Shown: one piece after another, positions 1 to 9,017 of the stretch | How the letters are laid out: each line of letters starts with the position of its first letter | Position numbering within the stretch: the stretch's first letter is position 1 | Origin: Mucilaginibacter sp. JRF | Lineage (GTDB): Bacteria; Bacteroidota; Bacteroidia; Sphingobacteriales; Sphingobacteriaceae | Length of the DNA stretch: 64,000 bases | Reading direction: 5' to 3' | Assembly (NCBI RefSeq): GCF_015223065.1 | Contig: NZ_JADFBY010000004.1 | Coordinates: 310,001-374,000 of the forward strand | Made by a program: the position numbers and the translations under genes | Notes under the pieces: generated by a model | Told to the model about the DNA's origin: nothing | Database searches by the model: none | The model's input: only the letters and a program-made list of their open reading frames with translations

Positions 1-2147
1 ACGCCGAAAAGCTCGTTATTTTCCAGCTTGATATTGATAGGCTGGCCAGATGACAGTAAAGCCTGGTTAAGCATACGCAAACGGCCCGCGCTATAGTCAA
101 CCGTATAATCTGTACCCTCGGTTAACACCACTGTACCCGCTGTTACTACCACCGAACCCTGCGGAATATTAGTTGCGTTCAGTAAATACTCTGATCCGCC
201 TTGCGAACTATAGGTACCCTTTATCACATATCGGTTAAGTTGCGGAAAATACTGCTGCGCGATGGTTTTAAGCGAGTCGTACAATGGCTGGTACACATAC
301 CTGCTGGATATATCCGTTTCGGCCGGCAGTAGCTTGGCGGCAAGGTCGCTACCAAATGGTTCTAACTGCGGAAACATGATGCGCCCCTGCTGCGAGTCGA
401 TGGTAACACCCTCCAAAAAGTCAAAATAGCCATCCGGCTCACGGTCGTTTTGAATATTCAGGTTATCAACCCCGGTAATGCTGAGCCAAAGTTTTTGGTT
501 AAGGTTTTGCCCTTCGGTGGCCACGTATTCTTCAACACTGCTTTTATCATTTAAACGGGCAACGCGCAGCCTGAAATCAGTAGGACTGATCTGAAACGCG
601 CCCAGCGAGTAGATGTTTTTCATCATCAGATCCCACGATGGCAGCCTCGGTTTCAGCAGCTCATTCTTCAGCAACTTTACAAACAGCACACGCGGCGTAT
701 TCGGGTCAACCGATACATCGCTCGAAAACTCACCCACCTGGAAGGTTTGCCCGTTATATGTGTACTGGAAAGCAACGGCCAGCACCTCATCATTATTCAA
801 TGGATAGTTAAGCGATATATAACCCAGTTGCGAGTGCAGGGTGTACTCCTTATCGGTAAGCTTACGGGCGTAGGTTAGCTTAGCATAGTTATCGGTATTA
901 CCACTACCAGCGAATAAACTGTTTACCGCGTTCGAGTTGGTTTGCCTTGCCGCCGCAGGCAGTTGGGTTAACAGGTTGTTTGATTGCTGGGGAAAGCCCG
1001 GCCCCGTAAATGCCGCCGGTAATGCCGAGGTACCGCCCTGTATAACGCCGGTATTGTAAGGCTGGTTCTCGCCCATATCCAGAAAAGCCACAATATCGCG
1101 CGAGTCGGTAGTGTTGTTGGTACGGTTGGTTGTCCAAACCTCAATTTTGGTAATGTTTATATTTGAGCTGATTAGCGGCAGGTTACGCAACGCGTTATTA
1201 TAATTATTACGGAAGTACTGCGCCAAAAAGTAGTGCTTGTTAGCCTCATAGTCTGCCGCTGTTACCCTGAATTCGCCTTGTTGCTGGCCATTGGTGATGG
1301 TTATGGTACGCGATTGCGACCGTTGTTGCGAAAAGATACTTGTAACATCCAATCGCCCGAAACGCAACTTGGTTTTAACACCAAACAAGGCCTGGCTACC
1401 TGTTATTAACGAGGTATTAAGCGGCATGCTTACGTTACCTGCCTCTATCTTTTGAATAATGTCATCCTCGCGACCGGTATAATCTAGCTTGAATTGGTTA
1501 TCAAACTGAAACTGGGCATCGGTATTGTAATTGGTGGTGATCTTTAACCTGTCGCCAATATTACCGGTTACGTTTAGTTGTATACGCTGATCAAAGTTAA
1601 AGTTGAACTGGCTGCGCTGTCGCGAATTGAAAAGCGGATTTTGATTTTTATTTATCTGCCCGGCCAATATCATCTCTGCCGAACCTTGCGGTTTGATGGA
1701 GATATCGTTACTGCCAAATATCTTCTCGAACGTACGGCCACGAACCTTGATGCGCGGCACAAAACCCTCCTGCTGCGAATCAAAGGCATACTGATCTGCC
1801 GACGACTGGAAGTTTTGCCTGATGGATTCCTTTTGTGTTAAGCGCAAATACTCAGCAAAGCTGATGTAACGCGGCGGGCGCAGCATTAAGGTACCCACAC
1901 GCTCTATCAACATATATTGATTGGTTTCCGGGTCGTACTCCACGGTGCGCTCCAGATTTGGCGGATCGGGCAAAAAAAAGCCCTCGCGCGAGCGTTTGCT
2001 GCGCGATTGCGGCGACTTAATAGGAACCTTTACCCTGGTGGTATCTTTTTTTACCGGGTTCTGCTGCGCAAATGCTTCGCCAAGTCCGCCCAAAAGGCAG
2101 CACAAAGCAACGCAAAGAATAAGTTTTCCGGTAAAAATCCCTTTCAA
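1..2147 (-). CDS. sprA: SprA, T9SS/gliding outer-membrane translocon, C-terminus cut by window edge
   Basis: The frame reads open from base 2147 to base 1 and gives the first 715 or so residues of SprA, the very large outer-membrane channel of the type IX secretion system (family members are about 2,400 residues). A signal peptide is visible (KGIFTGKLILCVALCCLLGG, then a cleavage-like AFAQQ). SprA-type stretches follow: RPPRYISFAEYLRLTQ, GSAEMILAGQINKNQNP, and a beta-rich region with QLNVTGNIGDRLKITTNYN. No ATG lies in frame between the upstream stop and the signal peptide. The most sensible start is the TTG at 2147-2145. It lies downstream of ruvA on the same strand. Identity is secure; the start is inferred. 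Confidence 0.93.
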   Translation of the reverse strand, partial: MKGIFTGKLILCVALCCLLGGLGEAFAQQNPVKKDTTRVKVPIKSPQSRSKRSREGFFLPDPPNLERTVEYDPETNQYMLIERVGTLMLRPPRYISFAEYLRLTQKESIRQNFQSSADQYAFDSQQEGFVPRIKVRGRTFEKIFGSNDISIKPQGSAEMILAGQINKNQNPLFNSRQRSQFNFNFDQRIQLNVTGNIGDRLKITTNYNTDAQFQFDNQFKLDYTGREDDIIQKIEAGNVSMPLNTSLITGSQALFGVKTKLRFGRLDVTSIFSQQRSQSRTITITNGQQQGEFRVTAADYEANKHYFLAQYFRNNYNNALRNLPLISSNINITKIEVWTTNRTNNTTDSRDIVAFLDMGENQPYNTGVIQGGTSALPAAFTGPGFPQQSNNLLTQLPAAARQTNSNAVNSLFAGSGNTDNYAKLTYARKLTDKEYTLHSQLGYISLNYPLNNDEVLAVAFQYTYNGQTFQVGEFSSDVSVDPNTPRVLFVKLLKNELLKPRLPSWDLMMKNIYSLGAFQISPTDFRLRVARLNDKSSVEEYVATEGQNLNQKLWLSITGVDNLNIQNDREPDGYFDFLEGVTIDSQQGRIMFPQLEPFGSDLAAKLLPAETDISSRYVYQPLYDSLKTIAQQYFPQLNRYVIKGTYSSQGGSEYLLNATNIPQGSVVVTAGTVVLTEGTDYTVDYSAGRLRMLNQALLSSGQPINIKLENNELFG

Positions 2148-2260
2148 AAAGTAAAGCTTAAATAATGGGTAATTTATGTACTTTTTATTAAATCTTGCTA
2201 ATCAGTATTGCCCACAAATTTTATCGCGGGTTTAACTTTATCAGGGGGAGAAAAACATAG

Positions 2261-2286
2261 GGCAAACCGGCAAAAACCGGCCTGCC
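2261..2286 (-). terminator. possible hairpin terminator after ruvA
   Basis: Arms GGCAAACCGG and CCGGCCTGCC pair at 8 of 10 positions around a 6-nt loop, eight bases past the ruvA stop. On the minus strand a short T run follows a few bases later. The stem is imperfect, so this is tentative. Confidence 0.35.
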
Positions 2287-2293
2287 TGTATTT

Positions 2294-2875
2294 TTATAAG
2301 CTTTTTAATGCAAACTTAATCAGCTGCTCAACCGTAAGTTCGTCACTGTTACGCTTAAGCTCCAGGTCTATCACCTTCTCAGCCGCGTTGCGTGCAAAAC
2401 CAAGGGTTACAAGGGCGGTGAGCGCCTCGTCCTTCACGGTTTTATTAACCACAGCCTGAGTTAGTGTATCAGGGCCTTCCTTACGCAGCTTATCCTGCAA
2501 CTCAAGTATAATACGTTGAGCCGACTTAGGGCCAATGCCCTTGATGCGCTGTATAAGTGAAACATTACCATTTATAATAGCTGCCTGTATCTCATCAGGG
2601 GTGATGGATGACAGCATCATGCGTGCGGTATTTGGCCCGATGCCCGATATAGAAATTAAATGCAGAAACAAACGCCTTTCTCCCTCCTCAGCAAAACCAT
2701 ACAATGTATGGGCGTCCTCTTTTACGTGGAGCCACGTAAAAAGTTTAACGCTTTCATCCTGTAGTTGTGAAAAAGTGTTTAGCGAAATGTGTATGTGATA
2801 GCCCACGCCGCCGGTTTCAACAACCACGTACGCGGGGTTTTTAAAAGTAAGTTTACCACTAATGTAAGCGTACAT
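2294..2875 (-). CDS. ruvA: Holliday junction branch migration protein RuvA
   Basis: RuvA binds four-way DNA junctions as a tetramer and recruits the RuvB motor. The 193 residues match the usual length. The N-terminal OB-fold strand is seen as MYAYISGKLTFKNPAYVVVE. Two helix-hairpin-helix motifs follow (ISGIGPNTA near residue 75 and IKGIGPKSAQRI near residue 110). The C-terminal RuvB-binding domain carries ALTALVTLGFARNAAEKVI. The ATG follows the maeB stop codon with no gap, so the two are almost certainly co-transcribed and translationally coupled. Confidence 0.97.
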   Translation of the reverse strand: MYAYISGKLTFKNPAYVVVETGGVGYHIHISLNTFSQLQDESVKLFTWLHVKEDAHTLYGFAEEGERRLFLHLISISGIGPNTARMMLSSITPDEIQAAIINGNVSLIQRIKGIGPKSAQRIILELQDKLRKEGPDTLTQAVVNKTVKDEALTALVTLGFARNAAEKVIDLELKRNSDELTVEQLIKFALKSL

Positions 2876-5182
2876 CTATTTACGTTTTGATAAGGTTTTG
2901 GTGGCCGCTTTTTCTTTTTCCTGCGCATCAATAACCGCGATGGTTACCATGTTCACTATCTCGCGTACAGAGCTGCCCAACTGTAACACGTGTACAGGCT
3001 TTTTCATACCTAATAATATAGGGCCAACAGCCTCGGCTCCACCCAGCTCCTGCAACAGCTTATAAGCAATGTTGCCCGATTCAAGGTTAGGGAATATCAA
3101 TGTATTGGCCGGTTTACCCTTCAGTGTTGAGAACGGAAAGTTATCCGCCATCAGATCGGCATTCAGGGCAAAATTGGCTTGTACATCGCCATCCACAACA
3201 ATATCCGGATATTTTTGATGTAACATCTTTACGGCCTGACGGCTTTTTTCAGGCACATCACCATCGTTCGATCCAAAGTTGGAGTATGACAGCATGGCCA
3301 CCCTCGGATCAATACCAAACTGGCGAACGGTGCGCTCTATCAGTACAGTAATATCTACCAGTTCTTCAACCGTTGGGTCAACATTAACGGTAGTATCACC
3401 AAAGAAAACCGGGCCTTTAGGCGTTATCATGAGGTACATACCCGCAACACGGTTAACACCATCCTCAATACCGATGATCTGTAAGGCAGGCTTTATGGTA
3501 GTACCGTAGTTTTTTGTCAGGCCTGATATCAGCGCATCGGCCTCACCGAATTGTACCATACTGGCCCCGTAATAGTTACGGTCGGTTATCATTTTGCGGG
3601 CCTCTAACAAGGTTACCCCGCGGCGCTGGCGTTTTTTATACAGATACTGAGCGTATTCCTCAAAACGTTCGCACTTACCCTCGCGCGGGTCAATAATATG
3701 CACATCATCCAGGTCAAGGTCATTTTCGCGGATGATCTGTTTTATCTTATCAATATTACCAAGCAAAATAGGCTGGGCTATGCCCTCATCCTTAACTATC
3801 TGCGCGGCACGTAATATCTTGTAAGTATCGGCCTCGGCAAATACTACCTTTTTTGAGTTTTGCTTGGCCTTGCTGGTCAGGTTACGCAGCAATTTATCAG
3901 TACCACCTAAACGGCTACGTAATTCTTCGCCGTAGGCATCCCAATCGGTAATTACACTGCGTGCCACACCCGAATCAATAGCGGCTTTAGCCACCGCGGC
4001 AGATACCTCGGTAATAAGGCGCTGATCCATCGGCTTGGGGATAATGTAATCCTTACCAAATTTAAGGTTGGTAATGTTATAGGCCAGGTTTACTTCCTCC
4101 GGTACAGGCTTTTTAGCCATTTCGGCAATAGCGTGTACGGCGGCTATCTTCATTTCCTCGTTAATGGCTGTAGCGCGCACATCCAGCGCACCACGGAAGA
4201 TGTATGGGAAACCCAATACGTTATTCACCTGGTTAGGGAAATCGCTGCGGCCGGTGGCCATAATAATATCCTTACGGGCGGCAACGGCTATATCATAGTT
4301 AATCTCAGGCTCGGGGTTAGCCATAGCGAATACGATGGGATTTTTAGCCATCGCTTTCAGCATATCGGGGGTTACCACATTACCTGCCGACAGGCCAACA
4401 AATACATCGGCACCCTTCATGGCATCGGCCAGTGATTTTATATCCTTGCGCTCGGTAGCGAATTCCAGGCGGATATCGTCCAGATCGGTACGATCAGGTG
4501 TTAACAAACCATTGATGTCAAACATCACCAGGTTTTCTTTTTTAACACCCAGCGACAAATACATTTTTGAACAAGAGATAGCCGCGGCACCAGCGCCGTT
4601 CACCACCATCTTTATCTTATCGAGTTTTTTGCCCTGTATCTGGCAGGCATTCATCAGTGCCGCGCCGGATATAATGGCCGTACCATGCTGATCATCGTGC
4701 ATTACCGGGATATTCATCTCGGCTTTTAGCCTGCGCTCTATCTCAAAACAGGTTGGGGCTGATATATCTTCGAGGTTAACGCCGCCAAAAGTTGGCTCAA
4801 GCGCTTTAACAATATTTACAAAATCATCAACCGACTTAGCGTTCAATTCCAGATCGAATACATCAATATCGGCATATATTTTAAACAGCAGGCCCTTACC
4901 TTCCATAACCGGCTTGCTGGCTTCAGGCCCAATGTTGCCCAAACCCAAAACAGCGGTACCGTTACTAATTACAGCAACCAGGTTACCCTTGGCGGTATAT
5001 TTATATACATCTTCGGTATTATCGGCTATGCGCAGGCAAGGCTCGGCAACGCCGGGCGAGTAAGCCATAGTAAGATCGCGCTGAGAATTGGTAGGCTTGG
5101 TTGGTACTACCTGTATTTTACCGGGACGGCCCTTTGCATGGTAATCAAGGGCATCCTGTTTACGGTTGGGTTTATTCATCAT
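2876..5182 (-). CDS. maeB: NADP-dependent malic enzyme, MaeB type with C-terminal phosphotransacetylase-like domain
   Basis: Catalyses oxidative decarboxylation of malate to pyruvate with NADP. About residues 1-410 form the malic enzyme part: [16 protein letters not shown], the metal/substrate segment [17 protein letters not shown], and a Rossmann loop [12 protein letters not shown]. About residues 430-760 form a phosphate acetyltransferase-like domain starting near [10 protein letters not shown], which in MaeB enzymes is thought to be regulatory (acetyl-CoA sensing). The 768-residue length fits the hybrid class. The second Met (MNKPNRKQ) is an equally good start. A promoter match lies just upstream, and ruvA follows without a gap. 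Confidence 0.96.
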   Translation of the reverse strand: MMNKPNRKQDALDYHAKGRPGKIQVVPTKPTNSQRDLTMAYSPGVAEPCLRIADNTEDVYKYTAKGNLVAVISNGTAVLGLGNIGPEASKPVMEGKGLLFKIYADIDVFDLELNAKSVDDFVNIVKALEPTFGGVNLEDISAPTCFEIERRLKAEMNIPVMHDDQHGTAIISGAALMNACQIQGKKLDKIKMVVNGAGAAAISCSKMYLSLGVKKENLVMFDINGLLTPDRTDLDDIRLEFATERKDIKSLADAMKGADVFVGLSAGNVVTPDMLKAMAKNPIVFAMANPEPEINYDIAVAARKDIIMATGRSDFPNQVNNVLGFPYIFRGALDVRATAINEEMKIAAVHAIAEMAKKPVPEEVNLAYNITNLKFGKDYIIPKPMDQRLITEVSAAVAKAAIDSGVARSVITDWDAYGEELRSRLGGTDKLLRNLTSKAKQNSKKVVFAEADTYKILRAAQIVKDEGIAQPILLGNIDKIKQIIRENDLDLDDVHIIDPREGKCERFEEYAQYLYKKRQRRGVTLLEARKMITDRNYYGASMVQFGEADALISGLTKNYGTTIKPALQIIGIEDGVNRVAGMYLMITPKGPVFFGDTTVNVDPTVEELVDITVLIERTVRQFGIDPRVAMLSYSNFGSNDGDVPEKSRQAVKMLHQKYPDIVVDGDVQANFALNADLMADNFPFSTLKGKPANTLIFPNLESGNIAYKLLQELGGAEAVGPILLGMKKPVHVLQLGSSVREIVNMVTIAVIDAQEKEKAATKTLSKRK

Positions 5183-5204
5183 CTCAAATTGAAGGTCAAT
5201 GGGC

Positions 5205-5236
5205 CAAAATTACAATACTTTTAGCGAGCGCCGCAA
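5205..5236 (-). promoter_or_regulatory. Bacteroidetes-type promoter for maeB-ruvA
   Basis: On the minus strand TTG (5236-5234), 21 nt, then TAATTTTG (5212-5205). This agrees with the Bacteroidetes consensus TTTG - about 19-23 nt - TAnnTTTG. Transcription would start near 5199, giving a leader of under 20 nt before the maeB ATG. Confidence 0.55.
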
Positions 5237-5274
5237 GTTATAATTTCGACCCATTGATTATGAGAGCTTTATAT

Positions 5275-6690
5275 TTAAACACCGCTTATCTTAAGCGTCA
5301 TTCCGGGTTGTATGCGGCCTTTGCGTAAGCCGTTAAGTTCTTTAATTTTTTCAACTGAGGAGCCTTCAAACTTGGCGGCAATTTCGCTGAGCGTATCGCC
5401 ACGCTTTACTTTGTAGGTAACAAACTCCTTTATCTTTTTAGGTGATGATTTTACAGTTGATGCCTTTTCGGGCGGAGTTAGGCGCAGTATCTTACCAATT
5501 ACGGCCTTATTGTTACGCAGATTGTTCCACACTTTTAAGTCCTGCACCTCAACGCCATATTTATCGGCAATGGCACCTAAAGTTTCGCCGTTACGAATTT
5601 TATGTACCGATGCCTTAACCGTTGGGGCATCGGCATCCTCTCCCCCATCATTACCGGTGTTTGAGGCGTACCTAACCCTGGCAACCGGCGCGTTAAAGCC
5701 CGAACCATTCAGGGCCTCATACAAGGCGGCATAATTTTCTTTAGCGGCCTGCGGTATCACCAATCGGCGTGGCGCTTGTGCCGTACCATTAACTATCTGC
5801 TTTTTGTAGGCCGGGTTAAGCAGGCAAAGCTCTTTCATATCCACATCAAGCACCTTGGCTATGCCTTGCAGCGGCACAAACTTGTTTACCATTACGGTAT
5901 CAGTTTTTATTGAGAAGCTGCAGGCTTGCGGTACTATATTGTGGTGTTTATAATAATTCATTACATAAGCCATGGCGATGAACGCGGGTACATAGCCACG
6001 GGTTTCGGCAGGCAGGTATTCACGTATCGACCAAAAATCGTTAGCGCCGGCTTTTTCAACAGCCCTGGTTACGGCACCCTTACCACAGTTGTATGAGGCA
6101 ATGGCCAGCAGCCAATCGCCAAATTCCTGGTAGGCATCACGCAAATAACCGGCAGCCGCGTAGCTGGCCTGTATAGGGTCTTTACGGTCATCTACATAAT
6201 TATCCATTGATAAGCCGTACAAACGTGCGGTAGCGAACATAAATTGCCACGGCCCGGTAGCGCCCACACGCGATACGGCGTTGGGGTTAAGCTCTGACTC
6301 TACTATAGAAAGGTATTTAATTTCTTCGGGAACGCCCATATCACGAAAGGCTTTTTCGTAGATGGGGAAATAATATTGTGATTTACCGATCACATCAGCC
6401 ATACCACCTTTGCGGCGGGTGTAGGCATCAATGTAGCTTTGTACATACTCGTTATAATCGAGCTGTATATCTTTTTGTACAGAATCTAAACGACGTTTAA
6501 ATATGCTGAACTCCTGGCTAGCTGGTGGAATTACCTGTGCCGCTATTGGCACAATAATGGTATCTTTTTGCTGGTGGTAGCCTACTGCCGGGGCTACTTT
6601 TAAAAGTTTGTATCTGCCGGTGTCAATACTGTTTGCTTTAACAAGCTGGATAGATAAAAAACAGATAAAAAACGTAAATAATCTCTTCAT
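5275..6690 (-). CDS. secreted lytic transglycosylase (MltD-like) with two LysM domains
   Basis: Cleaves peptidoglycan glycan strands in the periplasm to give 1,6-anhydro-muropeptides. A signal peptide (MKRLFTFFICFLSIQLVKA) is followed by an SLT domain, with the catalytic Glu (about 131) in SIVESELNPNAVSRVGATG, then GPWQFM, and later ASYNCGKGAV. Two LysM modules close the protein: near residue 365 (VHKIRNGETLGAIADKYGV) and near residue 425 (TYKVKRGDTLSEIAAKF). The architecture is that of MltD. It stands alone on the minus strand between maeB and gatA. Confidence 0.93.
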   Translation of the reverse strand: MKRLFTFFICFLSIQLVKANSIDTGRYKLLKVAPAVGYHQQKDTIIVPIAAQVIPPASQEFSIFKRRLDSVQKDIQLDYNEYVQSYIDAYTRRKGGMADVIGKSQYYFPIYEKAFRDMGVPEEIKYLSIVESELNPNAVSRVGATGPWQFMFATARLYGLSMDNYVDDRKDPIQASYAAAGYLRDAYQEFGDWLLAIASYNCGKGAVTRAVEKAGANDFWSIREYLPAETRGYVPAFIAMAYVMNYYKHHNIVPQACSFSIKTDTVMVNKFVPLQGIAKVLDVDMKELCLLNPAYKKQIVNGTAQAPRRLVIPQAAKENYAALYEALNGSGFNAPVARVRYASNTGNDGGEDADAPTVKASVHKIRNGETLGAIADKYGVEVQDLKVWNNLRNNKAVIGKILRLTPPEKASTVKSSPKKIKEFVTYKVKRGDTLSEIAAKFEGSSVEKIKELNGLRKGRIQPGMTLKISGV

Positions 6691-6756
6691 TCGTTAGGGA
6701 TTTTTATACGGTTAGTAAAGGCGCATAGTTGCGCAAATTACTAAAGTATTAATTTT

Positions 6757-8178
6757 TTATAGTTTGAGGAAATATTCGGCGAAATTGAATAGATCCTGCT
6801 CTGCAAAGTGTTTGGCTAACAATTGTAACCCTAACGGCAAACCTTTACTATTATTGCCTACGGGTAAAGATATTGCCGGCACCCCGGCTAACGATGCCTG
6901 TACTGTAAATATATCGGCCAGGTATGAACGTACCGGATCGGTTTCCCCCTTGCCTATCTCAAAAGCAGGCTCGGGCGCGGTTGGCACCAATAAAAAATCG
7001 TACTGGTTAAGTATCTCCTCTGTTTTGCTGCGTATAAGCTTACGTACCTTTTGCGCCTTGGCGTAGTAGGCATCATAATAACCGGCGCTAAGTACAAAGG
7101 TGCCCAGCATAATACGGCGTTTAACCTCTTTGCCAAAACCTTCGGAACGTGATCTTTTATAGGTGGATTGCAGATCGGTAGCTTCAGGACTGCGGTAGCC
7201 ATAGTGTACCCCATCATAACGTGCCAGATTCGATGATGCTTCGGCCGTGGCCAGTATATAATAGGTAGGCACTAAATAATCCAGGTATTCAAAGCTGATT
7301 GGTTCAACCGTATGGCCTTCGGCACGCAGTTTATCAATGGTGTTTACCATAGCGGTTTTAACCTCGTTATCAACCCCGCGGCTTGATACAGCCTCCTGCA
7401 AATAAGCTATGCGTTTTTTTGAACCATCGGCCACAACCGGCGCGGCATCAACTGCCTTGCGCGATAGTGTGCTGTCGTACTCATCAACCCCGGCCATTAT
7501 CTCGTAAAGCAGAGCGGCATCCTCAACCGAACGGGTAATAGGTCCTACCTGATCAAATGATGAAGCATAGGCAATAATACCATGACGCGAGATACGGCCA
7601 TAAGTAGGTTTAAAACCTATCATACCACAAAATGACGCGGGCTGCCTTACCGAACCGCCGGTATCGGTACCAATGGCGGCGTGGCACATATTGGCCTGCA
7701 CAGCCACTGCCGAACCACCCGATGAACCACCCGAAACACGGTTTTCATCGGCCAGGTTGCGTACCGGGCCATAGTACGAATTCTCGTTAGCGGCGCCCAT
7801 GGCAAACTCATCGCAATTGCAACGGCCAATGATCACCGCATCCTCAGCAAGCAAACGCTTTACTATGGTTGACGAGAAGATAGAAGTAAAATTTGAAAGG
7901 ATTTTTGATGAGGCCGATACCTTGTGGCCTTCGTAACAGATGTTATCTTTTATAGCGATAACCATACCGGCCAAACGGCCAGCCACACCTTGCTTTATAC
8001 GTGCATCAACCTGTTTGGCATGCGCGGCAGCCTCATCGGCAAACACCTCGTTAAAGGCGTTGAGGTGCGCGTAAGTTTTTATCTGTGAAAGATAACCGGC
8101 AACCAGTTTCTCAACAGTTACCTCTCCGCTTTTCAACTTACTTTTTATTTCAGTTAAAGAGGAATAGAATTTAGCCAT
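6757..8178 (-). CDS. gatA: aspartyl/glutamyl-tRNA amidotransferase subunit A
   Basis: GatA is the glutaminase subunit of GatCAB, which converts misacylated Glu-tRNA(Gln) or Asp-tRNA(Asn) to the amide form. The amidase triad is visible: Lys77 in VIAIKDNI and the paired serines in GGSSGGSAVAV and IGTDTGGSVRQPAS. The length (473) fits GatA rather than shorter general amidases. gatB and gatC are not in the window, which is usual in Bacteroidota. A hairpin separates it from the upstream tatA gene. Confidence 0.94.
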   Translation of the reverse strand: MAKFYSSLTEIKSKLKSGEVTVEKLVAGYLSQIKTYAHLNAFNEVFADEAAAHAKQVDARIKQGVAGRLAGMVIAIKDNICYEGHKVSASSKILSNFTSIFSSTIVKRLLAEDAVIIGRCNCDEFAMGAANENSYYGPVRNLADENRVSGGSSGGSAVAVQANMCHAAIGTDTGGSVRQPASFCGMIGFKPTYGRISRHGIIAYASSFDQVGPITRSVEDAALLYEIMAGVDEYDSTLSRKAVDAAPVVADGSKKRIAYLQEAVSSRGVDNEVKTAMVNTIDKLRAEGHTVEPISFEYLDYLVPTYYILATAEASSNLARYDGVHYGYRSPEATDLQSTYKRSRSEGFGKEVKRRIMLGTFVLSAGYYDAYYAKAQKVRKLIRSKTEEILNQYDFLLVPTAPEPAFEIGKGETDPVRSYLADIFTVQASLAGVPAISLPVGNNSKGLPLGLQLLAKHFAEQDLFNFAEYFLKL

Positions 8179-8191
8179 GGGGCTAAAATAA

Positions 8192-8234
8192 AAAACTTAT
8201 CCGTTGAAAGTAGAATTATCAACAGATAAGTTTT
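8192..8234 (-). terminator. hairpin terminator after the first tatA gene
   Basis: Arms AAACTTATCCGTTGA (8193-8207) and TCAACAGATAAGTTT (8219-8233) pair with one mismatch. On the minus strand the stem runs into TTTTTTATTTT. It lies between the tatA stop (8276) and the gatA start (8178). Confidence 0.6.
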
Positions 8235-8275
8235 AAATACCCTTTGTCGCCCGGTAGGCGAAATTAAATCAAACC

Positions 8276-8476
8276 TTATGAGTTTGCTTTGGTGGTGTTA
8301 GTATGCTCGTCGGTATGCGTGCTTGTAACGTTGTCGCCAGACGGGTTGTTGCTTGCGTCTTTAAACTCTTTAACACCTCTGCCTAAACCTCGCATTAATT
8401 CAGGAATTTTTTTACCCCCAAATAATAACAAGACCACCACAACGATTACAATAATTTCCGGTGTTCCTAATCCCAT
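8276..8476 (-). CDS. tatA: Sec-independent protein translocase TatA/E
   Basis: A 66-residue membrane protein of the twin-arginine translocase, which exports folded proteins. It shows the TatA plan: one N-terminal transmembrane helix ([14 protein letters not shown]), the [16 protein letters not shown] hinge and amphipathic helix, FKDA, then a short polar tail. A second TatA-like gene lies 41 bp upstream on the same strand. No tatC is in the window. Confidence 0.93.
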   Translation of the reverse strand: MGLGTPEIIVIVVVVLLLFGGKKIPELMRGLGRGVKEFKDASNNPSGDNVTSTHTDEHTNTTKANS

Positions 8477-8517
8477 GATCTTAAATTTTATGTATGATTA
8501 AATAATTCTGTTAAATA

Positions 8518-8973
8518 TTAACCTTTGTACTCAAACGTATTTGCCGGCCTGGTAAAATCAGGCGTTTTAACTTCGGGCTGCTCATCAGCACTGTTATCCT
8601 CAGTATTGTTGGCAGCAACCTCTGTTTCGGTATCTACGTTATTTTCAGGCTCGTGGTTGTTGTTAGTATCAGTTATTTCAGCAGCGGTATTATTTTCTTC
8701 GGCCGCCTTGCTTTCGTCGGCAGGCTCCTCGGTGCTGGCTATTTGCTTTGTTTTGCTTGGCTTATCCTCGTCAAAGCTATTGATCTGTTTATTGATCTCG
8801 CGCTTTACATCCTCTGATGCATCCTTAAAATCACGTATGCCCCTGCCCAGGCTGCGTGCCAGGCCGGGCAGCTTTTCGCCACCAAACAAAAGCAGCGCAA
8901 CAAAAAATATCAGCATCAGTTCGCCCGTACCAATATTCAAAAACAAAAAAACTGAATTGTGCATGATATTCAA
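8518..8973 (-). CDS. TatA/TatB-like protein with long acidic tail
   Basis: The N-terminal 60 residues follow the TatA/B pattern: hydrophobic helix LMLIFFVALLLFGG, then EKLPGLARSLGRGIRDFKDA. The remaining 90 residues are rich in Glu, Asn, Asp, Ser and Thr, and look disordered. The length (151) and tail resemble TatB, but the FGGEKLPGLARSLGRG core is TatA-like, so the role cannot be fixed. ATG codons at 8973 and 8964 are both possible starts. It probably forms one transcript with the shorter tatA downstream. Confidence 0.88.
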   Translation of the reverse strand: MNIMHNSVFLFLNIGTGELMLIFFVALLLFGGEKLPGLARSLGRGIRDFKDASEDVKREINKQINSFDEDKPSKTKQIASTEEPADESKAAEENNTAAEITDTNNNHEPENNVDTETEVAANNTEDNSADEQPEVKTPDFTRPANTFEYKG

Positions 8974-8981
8974 TTAGCTTA

Positions 8982-8989
8982 CAAATATA
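8982..8989 (-). promoter_or_regulatory. possible -7 box upstream of the tatA pair
   Basis: TATATTTG on the minus strand fits TAnnTTTG. No convincing -33 TTG is found at the expected distance, and the leader would be very short. Confidence 0.3.
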
Positions 8990-9017
8990 TACAATTAGTG
9001 TGTTATATAACTTTTAA

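Noticed and set aside
8525-8977. 150-codon open frame on the plus strand opposite the TatA-like gene
   Set aside because: Ser/Leu-rich complement of the acidic tail; the minus-strand TatA motif explains the DNA.
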